64,000 bases of DNA, taken from assembly GCF_030272615.1 (NCBI RefSeq), contig NC_081406.1, positions 482,517,900 to 482,581,899 of the forward strand, given 5' to 3'. Shown piece by piece: positions 11,662 to 22,485 of this stretch (its first letter is position 1; each line of letters starts with the position of its first letter). The DNA comes from Cryptomeria japonica. Taxonomy: Eukaryota > Streptophyta > Pinopsida > Cupressales > Cupressaceae. The translations under genes and the position numbers were made by a program. Below the pieces are notes generated by a model that was not told the DNA's origin, did no database searches, and saw nothing but the letters and a program-made list of their open reading frames with translations.

Positions 11662-12930
11662 TTGAAGAACCTCATCCAAGATCTCATTGATCAAGGTGAT
11701 ATTACTGTGGATAATAAAACACTAAATATAGATCATACCATTTTCAAAGACCCTTTTGTCAAACATGACAAAGGAAAGGCTTATAGCTCCAATATTGCCA
11801 ATTATACCAATGTAGCATTTAACTATGCCATTAACACACTAAGTGAAGGACATGAAATGATAGCTACAATCATAGTGAATTCTAAAAGTAGAGATTGCAC
11901 TGTCATTACCAGAAGAACAAAATTCACATTACAAGGAGTACCTTCAAACCAGCCTTCAATAACTAGCAACTATAACATGGTTGATCAATTGAAGAGAACT
12001 CCAGCCCAAATTTCATTATTTGAGTTGTTTCGCATATCACCAACCCATAAAGCAGTCCTGGACAAAGCTTTACAAGATTCAGTTGTTGCTAGGGACATTG
12101 ATGATAACACATTTCAATCAATGGTGGGAAACTTTTCAGATTCAAAGGTCACATTCATTGAACATGATGTTCTTGCAAACCGACTCATGCATAATGATCT
12201 GCTGCACTTAGAAGCTTTCATTGACTGAAAATAGGTTTAAAGAGTACTAATAGATGGTGGCACATGCCTCAAGATATGCACTCTACATTTGATCAAAGCT
12301 CTGGGATATTCTGAATATTATATTGACTCTACTAAGAGAATCAATATAAAAGCCTGTGATGATTAGGAACACCCTTCCAAAGGTATGGTGACTTTACTGG
12401 TACAAGTAGGACTAGATACAACAAATATCACCTTTCAAGTACTAGACAAAGAAATGGGGTACAATATGTTGTTAGGTCACCCATGGATACATACAATGAA
12501 AGCAGTAGCATCAACTTTTCACCAATGTGTAAAGTTCCCATACAATGGTATAGAGATCATTGTCCATGGTGACCCAAACCCTTTTCAACATTGTAATCAT
12601 TTAAGGGAAAGCTCATATAATCAAATACCAAACAATCAGGAAGCTCCTTTTCACCTACAAGTGAAATCATTATCAATTAAAGAAACACATAAAAATACAC
12701 CAACCACATCTTCTTTGCATATTAGAGAAAATGGTTGTGGAGAATATTCCATTTCGAGCACATCAGACGACAAACAATCATCATTTTCTCACAGGTCCTT
12801 TGGGAAGCCTCAGAACACAACAACAAAGAAAGATAAAGGAAAAGAAATAGTAAAATATTTAGATTCTTGTTCTTTCATTAGATGGGGAGATATACAAGAA
12901 GAATCTCTAAATGAAGATATCAATCACTAG
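11662..12930 (+). pseudogene. Tat1 protease region
   Basis: Two open parts (11662-12228 and 12385-12930) separated by stops. The aspartic protease active-site segment is readable at about 12244-12285 as LIDGGTCLKICTL, where DGG replaces the usual DSG or DTG. The later GYNMLLGHPWIHTMKAV is the typical retropepsin C-terminal box (LLGRPWI type). The preceding 190 aa segment is a Tat linker. Protease would cut Gag-Pol; several stops (about 12226, 12232, 12238, 12364) make it inactive. Confidence 0.7.
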
Positions 12931-12999
12931 ATATATAGAGAGGAGGATGACATGGTAGTACCCAGGATACCTCTTATATCAATATGGAAATGACTACAA

Positions 13000-13860
13000 G
13001 ATGTTATAAAAACATGGGTATGATGGCACTATAGGATTAGGAATACAAAAGCAAGGAATATTAGAACCTATTTTACCACATGAAAACCCAAATAATCAAG
13101 GCTTGGGATATAAATATGTGCCATAAATAACAAAAGCTAGACAACATACATTGAATACATTGAACAAGCCAAGGTTACCCTTAGAATTCATACCTCAAAA
13201 TCAGTCATCAACAAAGATATATTTCTCCCCACCTCAAAAAAGAAAGAAACCATCAACATCTCCTATCATGGAACCAGATGGTGAAGACATGAGGCAACTT
13301 CTACAAGAGCCTAACATAGAGACATCTAGTAGTACAATACCTGAATCATCTACACAAGCAAACATGGTAACAGATATAGGCTTAACACCAGCAGATGAAC
13401 CAAGTCCTTGGTTATTGTCAATACTTTTTCCAAGAGAAACAACTTCAACACCTCCATTTGAATCAAATGAAGAAAGACTACAAAGACTAATACTAGGCTT
13501 AAGAAGGGTATCAACAATACAAATGAGGCCTACTCATTTATAACAAACTCAGTTACTAGAACAAGAGCAGCTAAGCGACACAAAATCAGAAAGTGAAATG
13601 TACATGGAAAGCATCACAGATTCTCATGACTATGAATTTCCATCTAACAACGAAGACAAACCACTGCTAGTTTAAGATGAAGAAACAACAGATTATAACC
13701 AGATATGCATGATATCAGGATCCTATAAGACGACAGGAGACAAAGAATTTCTCCGCATACATACATGTTTGATTGAATGGGGGAAAGAAGGAAAGCCACA
13801 ATTAGATTGGTTTCAAAATGATGAAGCCATAGCAGAGTTCTTGGGTGTAAGGGATGGAAT
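13000..13860 (+). pseudogene. Tat1 G-patch linker between protease and reverse transcriptase
   Basis: A Gly-rich reading near 13017-13125 (GYDGTIGLGIQKQGILEP then GLGYKYVP) fits the G-patch pattern found between protease and RT in Tat elements; G-patch domains bind RNA or helicases. It is split between frames by a shift and stops. Downstream, 13151-13543 is an open 130-codon low-complexity stretch rich in Ser, Thr and Pro without a known fold. Confidence 0.5.
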
Positions 13861-14196
13861 CCCATAATGATCACAAAGCTGGTTATGTAGTAGATCTAGA
13901 TAGAACTACATATTTTGGAGAGGTGAGCTCTTCTCTTAATCACGACAGTGATGATAAAGTTGAACATCTGATAGATACCTTACCTATTAATAAAGAATAG
14001 TCAACATTATTGGTAGAAGAAACTGAGGAAATCAACATTGGCGATGCTGAGAAGGTTCATAACATTCACCTGGAAAAATCCCTCGATCTAGTAGAAAAAA
14101 GAGAAATTTATCAAATTCTTTAAGCAAAGACCCATCAATTTTGCATGGCCTTATACAGATATTCATGGATTAGACCCGAAATTAGTCTTACATCAC

Positions 14197-15480
14197 TTGC
14201 CTTTACTTCCAAGGGTAAATCCATACAAACAAAAGATCAGGGAAATGCACCCTCACATATCCTTGTTAGTCAAAATTGAGTTACAAAAATTATTAGATGT
14301 GGGTTTTATCAAAATTATAAACTATGCTGAATGGATTTCAAATCTAGTCTCGGTATCCAAGCATACTAGAGGTATTAGGATCTACACTGACTTCAAAGAT
14401 CTTAACAAGGCTTGTCTGAAAGATGACTTTCCACTCCCTAATATAGACATCATAGTGGAATTAACAACTGGAAATAAAATGCTATCACTCATGGATGTTT
14501 ATTTCAGTTATAATCAAATCATAATTGCACTAGAAGATGAACCAAAGACAACATTCACTTGTCCATGGGGAACCTATTGCTGGAATGTAATGCCATTCGG
14601 CCTTAAGAATACAGGTGCCACTTATCAAAGAGAAATGACCACCCTATTTCATGATATGATACACACAATCGTGGAAGTTTATGTAGACGACTTGCTAGCA
14701 AAATCCAAAACAAGGGATAGTCACTTAAACATATTGGCTAAGATCTTTGATAGACTTAAGCAATACAATGCAAGACTAAATCCAAAAAAATGTGTGTTCG
14801 GGGTAACCTCTGGTAAACTCTTGGTCTTCATTGTATCCAATCACAGAATTGAGATAGATCTAGAGAAGGTAAAAGCTATTTTAGACATGTCATCACCTGC
14901 TAAACTCAAACAACTCAGAAGTCTACAAGGGAGATTACAATCCATAAGGCACTTCATAGCCCAATTGGCAGAAAAGTGCCAACCATTTCAACATATTCTA
15001 AAGAAAGGTGTTACATTTAAATGGACACAACAATGTTAGGAGGCATTCAAAAAGCTAAAAGAATATCTATTGTCCACTCCAATATTGGTTCCATAAGTAC
15101 ATGGGAAACCATTACTTCTATATATTGTTGCAACAAATTCTTGCTTAGGTGCTCTCCTAGCACAACATGATGAACAAGGAAAAGAGAGAGCCGTCTACTA
15201 CATCAGTAGAACACTCATTGGGTATGAACTCAACTACACATAGATAGAAAGAGAATGTCTTGAAGTAGTCTTTGCATCACAAAAACTGAGACATTATATG
15301 TTGAGCCATAAAGTATAGCTTGTGGCACAATTTGATCCACTCAAATACCTGATGAATAGAGCAGCACTAACCAGAAGACTTGCAAAATGGGTCATGATAC
15401 TCAATTAATTTGACATTGATTACATTAGTAGAAAGGATATAAAAGGAAAAATCATAGCAGACCAACTTGCAGAAGCACCT
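14197..15480 (+). pseudogene. Tat1 reverse transcriptase and RT-linked RNase H
   Basis: The RT fingers and palm are largely open over 280 codons (14197-15039): YTDFKDLNKA, DDFPLPNID, the first catalytic Asp in SLMDVYFSYNQI, MPFGLKNTGATYQ, and the box VYVDDLLAKS. RT-linked RNase H follows in the same frame beyond a TAG at 15037-15039, with LLAQHDEQGKERAVYYISR and KLRHYM, and further TAG/TAA stops at about 15094, 15241, 15319 and 15406. Copies the element RNA to DNA in the particle. The RT core keeps its catalytic residues; the polyprotein is broken. Confidence 0.8.
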
Positions 15481-15548
15481 TTACAAGACAATCATCCAAT
15501 GGTAATAGATTTTCCAGATGAATCAGTATTTACACTATCAACATAGAC

Positions 15549-16024
15549 ACAATGGAAATTATTCTTTGATGGTTCACATACAAATAATGGAGTGTAGGAA
15601 TTCTGTTCGTAACTCCTCAAGGAGATTTAATTCCCAAATCATTCATGATTATCTTTCCTTGTACCAATAACATTGTTGAATACAAAGCCTTGATGATAGG
15701 ACTACACACTGCACTACAATGGAACATCAAAGATCTACAGGTCTTTCGAGACTCACAACTCATCATTAATCAAGTCAATAATGATTAAAATACAAAAGAT
15801 GATAAGTTACAACTGTACAAATAGATGGTAGAAGAATACAAGAAACACTTCACCAAGTTCACATTTGAATAGATTCTAAGAATGCAAAATAGGGCAACAA
15901 ATGCAATGGCAACAATAGGATCTATATTGGATATGCCAAATGATGGTACTCATTTTGAATTTCAAGTGGAACAACTCATTGTCCCAGCTTATGAAATACC
16001 ATCCACTGAATATGTTTGTATGAT
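15549..16024 (+). pseudogene. Tat1 second (archaeal-type) RNase H, interrupted
   Basis: Motifs in order: WKLFFDGS (Asp), NNIVEYKAL (Glu), FRDSQLIINQV (Asp), then QNRATNAMATI where Tat elements have an Asp before AMA, so the last catalytic residue is now Asn. A frameshift near 15595 and several stops add damage. The copia solo LTR at 16030 cuts the segment that joins this domain to the integrase. An additional RNase H after the first is diagnostic of the Tat lineage. Confidence 0.75.
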
Positions 16025-17082
16025 AGTAGTGTTGGTATTTTGGTATGGTTTTGTCATTGATGTCAACACCTACTAAAACACTAGCACTTTGGAGATCCAA
16101 CAACATTCACCGGCAAGCAACTATTGCACAGTTACTGGTATATGTTCACTGGTAGGATATAATGACCACCGACACTTGGAATTATATGGAAGACACTTGG
16201 TAATGTCAAAGACATCATGTGGACACTTTGTTTTGGAGAATTGTTTATTGGTATATTCATATTTGCATATTTGCTTTTACCGGCAAATAGGTCTAGGGTT
16301 ACACTGACAGGTTTATCTTTTCCAGATCAGCATGGCACGCTATGGAGATGATTAATTATTGTTGTAAATGCATTAAGCTGACATGTTCAATTGGTTATTG
16401 CATCGGATATTATATTGTTTGTAAAAATGTTTTTATTGTAATATCTTGTAGAGCTGACCTACTAAAATTGGTCTTAGGTTATGGTATAAATGTAAGATCT
16501 TATTTGTAAGATTGAATGTGGAATGCAAAGAAGGATTGTGTGAAGGTATATGCGAGATTAAGCAGTTCTATACATGAAGACAACATTTGAAGGTGAAGCT
16601 AGGTTTTTGTGGAAGCATATCAGCATTACACCGATACTGAATCCAACATATGAAGATGCTATTTTGTGTAGTACATTCTTATTGGATTTAACCATCCAAC
16701 TGCAGTCAGTGTGACTCCCATTTTGTGATTGAGCAGTGAGCTCTAGGCTGTTGGCCTTTTTGCATGTGCAGACCCCATTTATGTACACTTACTATCTGCA
16801 GTAGTATCATCTAATTGTGGGTAAGGTTTCCCACCATGGTTTTTCCCCTTACAGGGTTTCCACGTACAAATATTGGTGTTATGTGTTGTGGATGAATTTG
16901 TGTTTATGTTTCATGCATCAATCTTTACTAGTATAGCAATTAACTGTTAAAACTATCTACCGGCATACTTAACTGGTTTATTGGTATTAAGCATTAAGTT
17001 GGTTAAGTTGTTTTTGGTTTGAATTTATTTGACAACTGATTCACACCCCCCCTCTTGGTTGTCTTCGGGACCTAACAAGTAG
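16025..17082 (+). mobile_element. Copia solo LTR with 5-bp target duplication AGTAG
   Basis: LTR 16030-17077 (1048 bp), TGTTGGTATTTTGG to GGGACCTAACA, flanked on both sides by AGTAG (16025-16029 and 17078-17082). Same family as the LTRs at 32127 and 37708. No internal region, so it arose by recombination between two LTRs. Contains the shared hairpin around TGCATGTGCA (16761-16770). It sits in the Tat1 polyprotein between the second RNase H and integrase. Confidence 0.92.
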
Positions 17083-18355
17083 GACCTAAGTCTCCATGGT
17101 ATAGAGATATATACGCATACCTACATGATCAATATATACCTCCCGATCTTTCACAGAATCAAAAGAAAGCACTCACTCGACAATCATCAAAACATGCAAT
17201 TATTGCTGATACTTTATATAGAAAAAAGTGTAAACACCTTACTCAGATGCCTTGATATTCAGGAAGCACAAATTGCTTCAAAAGAAGTTCATGATGAAAT
17301 ATATGGTGCACATTCTTCTAGACCTGCTCTAGCAAAAACACTGTTGTGAAGAGGTTATTATTGGCCTATAATGGAAAAAGATGCTTACAAGTATGTCCAA
17401 AAATGCAAGCAATGCCAAATACATGGGAATCTTATTCATGCACCTGCTCAAGATCTTCAGCCAATAACATCAGCATGGCCATTTTCACAATGGCGATTAG
17501 ATCTTGTAGGAAAAATAAATCCTACCTCCTCCAACAGACATAAATTTATTCTCACAACTACAAAATATTTCACAAAATGGGTTCAAGCAATCCTGATGAC
17601 TTTCACAACAGGAAAGCAAATAGTGAAATTCATCCTGAATTATATCATTTATGGGTATGGGGTACCCATGTGCATTGTGATTGATAATAGATGACCCTTT
17701 AAAAATCAAGAAGTGAGCGACCTTTGTGAACAATTTAAAATCCAACAATGTTTCGCAACACCCTACTATCCCCAAATAAATGGTCAAGATGAGGCAACAA
17801 ATATAACTATTTTGAAAATCTTAAAGAAAGTTGTCAATGATAGTGGACGAGATTGGCATCTCCAACTAAATCCAACTCTATAGGCTTACCGAACTAGTAT
17901 ACGTACGACAACTGGTAAAACACCATTCTCTCTAGTTTATGGTGCACAAGACATTTTACCTATCGAAGTAGAATTGCCATCCCTAAGAGTCTCTCTAAAA
18001 AATATTATCTCAGAAGAAAACTATAGAGTAGCACGTTTGCAAGAATTAGACTTCCTAGATGAAAAATGACAAAGTACTCTAAATAATTTACAAGCCTACC
18101 AAAATAGAATGAGAAGAAGCTAAAACAAATGAGTCAACTCGTGATGCTTCCAAATAGGAGATATCATTCTTAAATAAAATCAAAGGAACCTTGTTGAACG
18201 TGAAAAACTAGGAAAGTTTGAACCTAACTGGTTAGGTCCTTTTGTCATAACGAAAGTAATTGGAAATGTTGCTTATCATTTGTAAACAATGGAGGGAGAT
18301 TAACTCCCTGATCCCATCAACAATATGCACCTAAAAAGATATTATATCTAAGGGT
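17083..18355 (+). pseudogene. Tat1 integrase
   Basis: Zinc-binding half: the His side is in EVHDEIYGAHSS and the Cys pair in KCKQCQ (about 17401-17418). Core: WRLDLVGKI holds the first Asp, VIDNR the second (a TGA at about 17692-17694 replaces the usual Gly), NGQDEATN the Glu. The C-terminal part reads GKFEPNWLGPFVI and ends MHLKRYYI before a TAA about 18350. Multiple stops and shifts. The domain order and WLGPF tail match the integrase of the minus-strand Tat element at 59866-61125. Confidence 0.8.
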
Positions 18356-18506
18356 GGTTTCATTTGTAGTACTGCATTCACATATTTCTTTACTGGATTG
18401 AATTATGTCTTCTCATATAGTTGCATTAGTAAAAAGGATGATTGTCCGAGTCATTCACTTGCCTACAATAAAAGGAACAAAGGTTGTCTCAGTTCCTAGA
18501 TACTTG

Positions 18507-19869
18507 TGTTGGCATATGATGAAGTGGTGATAATGTATGTTGTCATTGATGTCAATAAGTGCTCAAGCAGGAGAACCGGTATGCACCAGTATGAAGATTG
18601 GAAGCGGTTATGGTCAATGGAGATGGAGTGGACCAGTGTTGGGATTCACTGTGTGACTATCAGTTGGTAGTCTCTATTCATCTCTAGAGTTTCTGGTATG
18701 GCTTGTGCGGTGTGACTAAGAGTGTTTTGTGAATGATAAGGATAAGGATCAGGATGCCATGTTAGTTGTGTGCACGTGAATAATTTCCTTGAGGATCTTG
18801 AAGATCGAATGCATTGAATGCCTATCTTGGGAATGCGTGATTTTCTAAGCGGTGTGTGAAGAGCACGTGATGGGTTACTATTTTCTAGATGCGATGAAGA
18901 TTGGATGATGTAGAATGTCTTGAGATCTATCTTAGATCATTTCATTCTATGCAATGTGTTTGGATGGTCAGGATTGGAGTTCCTGTAATTGTAAACCTAA
19001 ATTATTTAGGGTTTAGGATTTATGCTATCGATCTAATTTTTGTCTATAAGGTCGATGAGTTTTGTTATTGTGGTGGCTAGAAAAACTTGTGTGTGTGTCC
19101 ACATGTTAGCGATTAGATACTTGACAAACCAGAGTGAGGAATCTACAAAGTGTGATTGTAGAGGAGAGGAATTGAAAAGGATCTGCTTTAGCAAGGAGTA
19201 CTATTATCACATCAGGGTTTTACTTGTTGTCTTCTAACCATTTCAATAGAAGGAAAATACCTTGACCAGGTAGATTTAATAGGCTTTGTTGTAAATCCTC
19301 TAACCAGGTGGCTCAAGTTCATTGAGTTATTTAAATCCTCTAGCGAGGTAACCTTTAACATGTTATATAGCCATCCCTTAACTGGGTGATCCCTAACAGG
19401 ATCGGTTCCTAATAGAACCTTATTGTAAAGTCTTTAACTGGACTAGGCTCCTAATAGAGAGGAATTCAAAAGAGTTTAGAACAAACTTGTGGGTATTCAT
19501 TCCCACCGTGGTTTTTCCCATTTGGGTTTCCACGTGAAAAATCTCTGTGTTATGGGTTGTGAGTTTTTCATGTGATGAATGTGTGTTTCTAATTAAGTTA
19601 GTAATGCAAGCAATGTTAAATGGTTGTGGTATTGTAGATACAAATCATGCATGATTATATTGGTAAAGTAGTCATCAAGATTTGAGATCTGTGGAATGTT
19701 GTCTGAAGTATCTATGTTTAACTAGTATTTCCATGGTTATGCTCAGTGGTGAAGACAACCAGTTAGCTATGTTTTAATATGATAAAGTGTTGTGAAGTTT
19801 TTGTGTGTATTGATTCACCCCCCCCTCTCAGTACCGATCAAGACCTTAGTTGCTCATCATTATTCATCA
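18507..19869 (+). repeat. Copia 5' LTR (element E)
   Basis: Begins TGTTGGCATATGATGAAG after ACTTG and ends TTATTCATCA, 1363 bp. Followed by ATTGGTATTAGAG, an iMet-type primer site. The central part repeats short words such as CCTCTAACCAGGTGG, CCTCTAGCGAGGT, CCTTAACTGGGTG and CTCCTAATAG. The GGTTTTTCCCATTTGGGTTTCCACGTG region common to copia LTRs is at about 19511-19540. Same broad family as the minus-strand LTR at 39983-41474. Confidence 0.75.
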
Positions 19870-19871
19870 AT

Positions 19872-19883
19872 TGGTATTAGAGA
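19872..19883 (+). other. Primer-binding site of copia E (iMet type)
   Basis: TGGTATTAGAGA two bases after the LTR end, close to the plant initiator-methionine tRNA primer complement TGGTATCAGAGC used by many copia elements. Confidence 0.65.
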
Positions 19884-19942
19884 ACATCCAGGTCCTCGGT
19901 GATATATAAGCTTAACTGCTTGAGGCAAAAGATCATGTTGTA

Positions 19943-22475
19943 ATGATGAAGAGGGAAGGTCCTAAGTTGAATAGAGACAAATTTACAATATGGAAGGATA
20001 TAATGAAGATATATATCAGGAGTTTGGGTGCACAACACTAGAGATATGTTGAGAATGACTATGTAATCCCTAGTGGCACTCTAACCGATGATAAAAAAAA
20101 AGAGATACAAGAAAATGGGCAAGTCATGGAAGCCCTTATTAGTATCTTGTCCAATATAGAGTTCATTGATGTACAAGATAAGGACAATACAAAAGAGGTA
20201 TGGGACAAATTGGAATCCATCTATGGTGGTGATGAACATGTCAAGGAGGCTATGGAAGAAAGCCTTAGAGGAAAGTTTGAAGATATGAAGATGGTTGAAG
20301 GAGAGACCATTCAACAGTATGGCATAAGAATCAAGATAGTAGTTGGAGAAATCAAGAGCACTGATGGAACAATTGATGATGCCACGTTGTCAGTAAAGTT
20401 CTGAGATCACTTTTACCAGTCTACACAATCAGGGTTGCCGCTGTTCAGGAGCTAAGATCTATCGACAAAACCAAGGTATCCTTAGACTCTATTATTGCAA
20501 AGTTGGCTGCATATGAATTGAATAGCTATGATGGTAGTGTTCAAAAGACCAAGTCTTCCTTTAGAGTGTCTAATTCCTTTGTACCGACCAAGAAAGGAAA
20601 AGAGGTCAGTACCAGTTATGAATCTAAGCCAAATAGAGATATGGATGATGAGGAGATTCTGATGGAGTTTGAAGCTCTTCTTGCTAAGAGACTTCCAAAA
20701 GGCACCGGTAAATACAGAGGTAAGCTTCCTCTAAAGTGTTTTTCCTGCAATAAGATAGGACATATAGTTGTTAACTATCCTACTAATGACAATAAGGATA
20801 AATCAGAAAGGTTTAGAAAGTACAAAGGAGGAGGTAGGAGAAATTGTCTTGCTGCAATGGATGAAGGTGTTACCGATGAAGAATCTAAGGATGAAGAGAG
20901 TGAGGACATACTGTTTGTAGCTATCAAGGAAGAGGTGTCTAACCAGAAAGCCCTTGTCTATCGTATTGATACCTCTAATGAGTGGATCATTGATAGAAGG
21001 TGTTCTCACCACATGACTGGTGACCGGAGAAAGTTTATGACTCTGGAAGAATATGATGGAGGTGTTGTCCAGTTTGGCAATGATGCACCATGCATGGTGA
21101 AAGGAAAAGGATCCATCTCACTGAATGGAAAGAGCAGTGCGGATGATGTCTACTAGGTGGAAGGCCTTAAGAACAAATTTTTGAGTGTTGCTCAGATGAA
21201 TGACAAAGGAATTATTCTAGAGTTCAAAGGTGGAGTCTGTAGAGTAATTGGAAAAAGTAGTGAACTTATTGCCACCGGTAAGTAGACTAGAGGAAACCTT
21301 TTTCAACTGAATGCAAAGATTTTTCAGTGCCTGATGGCGAAATTTGATGATAGTTGGATATGGCATAGGAGACTTTGTCATGTGAATTTTGACAATATTG
21401 TAAAGGTGAGTAAGATCAAGGCAATAAGAGGATTGCCTTTGCTGAGCAAACCTGAGAATTCTTTATGTAGAGAATGTCATCTTGGGAAGATGTCTTCCTC
21501 AACATTTAAAGGTAAGTCTTTTTCGGCAAAGAACTTACATGACCTAGTGCACATCAATCTGTGTGGTCCAATGAAAATGACAAGCATACAGGGAGATAGG
21601 TATTTCATGATTCTTACCGATGAATACTCAAGAATGATGTGGGTCACATTCTTGAAAGACAAGTCTGAGGCATTTGGAAAGTTCAAATCCTTTAGAGAAT
21701 TAGTTGAGAAGGAGAGTGACAAAAGAATAAAATGTCTTAGAATTGATCAAGGAGGTGAATTCACTTCTGATGAATTCAACAAGTACTGTGAAGAGAACAA
21801 CATTAAGAGGCAATTGTCTGCCCCAAGGACACCATAGCAGAATGACATAGCAGATAGGAACAACAGGACTATATGGGAAGCGACCAGAACTATGCTGATC
21901 CAAGAAAATGTTGCTCACACATTTTGGAGAGAAGTAGTGAGCACTGTAGTCTATACCATGAATCGAGTACTTATTAAGAAAGCTAAAGACAAAACCCCTT
22001 GAGTACTGGAATGGAAGAACTCCGCATGTGAGTTATTTCAAAGTGTTTGGGAGTAAATGTTATATCAGGAGAGGTGAGAATCTGAGTAAGTTTTATGCTA
22101 GGTTTGATGAAGGAATATTTCTTGGATATTCCACTTAAATCAAAGCTCTCAAGTGCGACAATAGAAGGACCCAGAAGATTGTTGAGAGTATCAATGTCAG
22201 GGTTGATGAATCCCCTAAGAAGTCTAAGGAAACTGACATCAAGGAAATGAAAGATGAACCTGGTTTAGCCTTTTGGGAACTAGTTAAGAAAGAAACAAAT
22301 GACAAACACTTCAAAGACCTCAATGTTTCTATACTGGTAGAAGCTTCAGTGAGTGAAGAAGAAGAAGAATCAGAAAAAGAAGAGGAAAAGCAAGGGCAAC
22401 CTACTATGGTCATTCCTAGGTATGTAAGACTACATCGTGATCCGAAGCAGATCATAGGAGAAAAAGATGAAGGAA
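19943..22475 (+). pseudogene. Copia E gag-pol, truncated after integrase
   Basis: Gag (19943-20850) starts at tandem ATGs, with a stop near 20039 and a shift near 20400. The zinc knuckle CFSCNKIGHIVVNY has Tyr for the final Cys. The protease site reads IIDRRCSHHMTG (20992-21000), so DSG has become DRR. Integrase: HRRLCH and CRECHLGK zinc residues, then NLCGP where the first catalytic Asp is usual, RIDQGGEF (second Asp) and DRNN where VERKN carries the Glu. A TAG (21835-21837) and a shift near 22000 follow. The reading continues to about IIGEKDEGI and then stops matching copia; the reverse transcriptase and 3' LTR are absent. Every enzyme visible has lost a key residue. Confidence 0.85.
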
Positions 22476-22485
22476 TAACGCAGAC
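22465..22485. other. Chimeric junction between copia E (+) and Del-like gypsy (-)
   Basis: Left of about 22470 the plus strand reads copia pol; right of about 22480 the minus strand reads gypsy integrase tail (IGDRVFLRVR). Neither element has an LTR end here. Exact base not resolvable by eye. Confidence 0.7.

Larger units (their letters stand above)
5793..18506 (+). mobile_element. Large decayed Tat-type gypsy element (Tat1), 3' LTR missing
   Basis: Order: putative 5' LTR, long leader, gag, protease, G-patch linker, RT, RNase H, second (archaeal-type) RNase H, a copia solo LTR as interruption, then integrase ending about 18350. The second RNase H and G-patch-like linker place it in the Tat lineage. 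It is cut at 18507 by a copia LTR and no matching 3' LTR is seen, so length and target duplication cannot be established. Confidence 0.75.
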
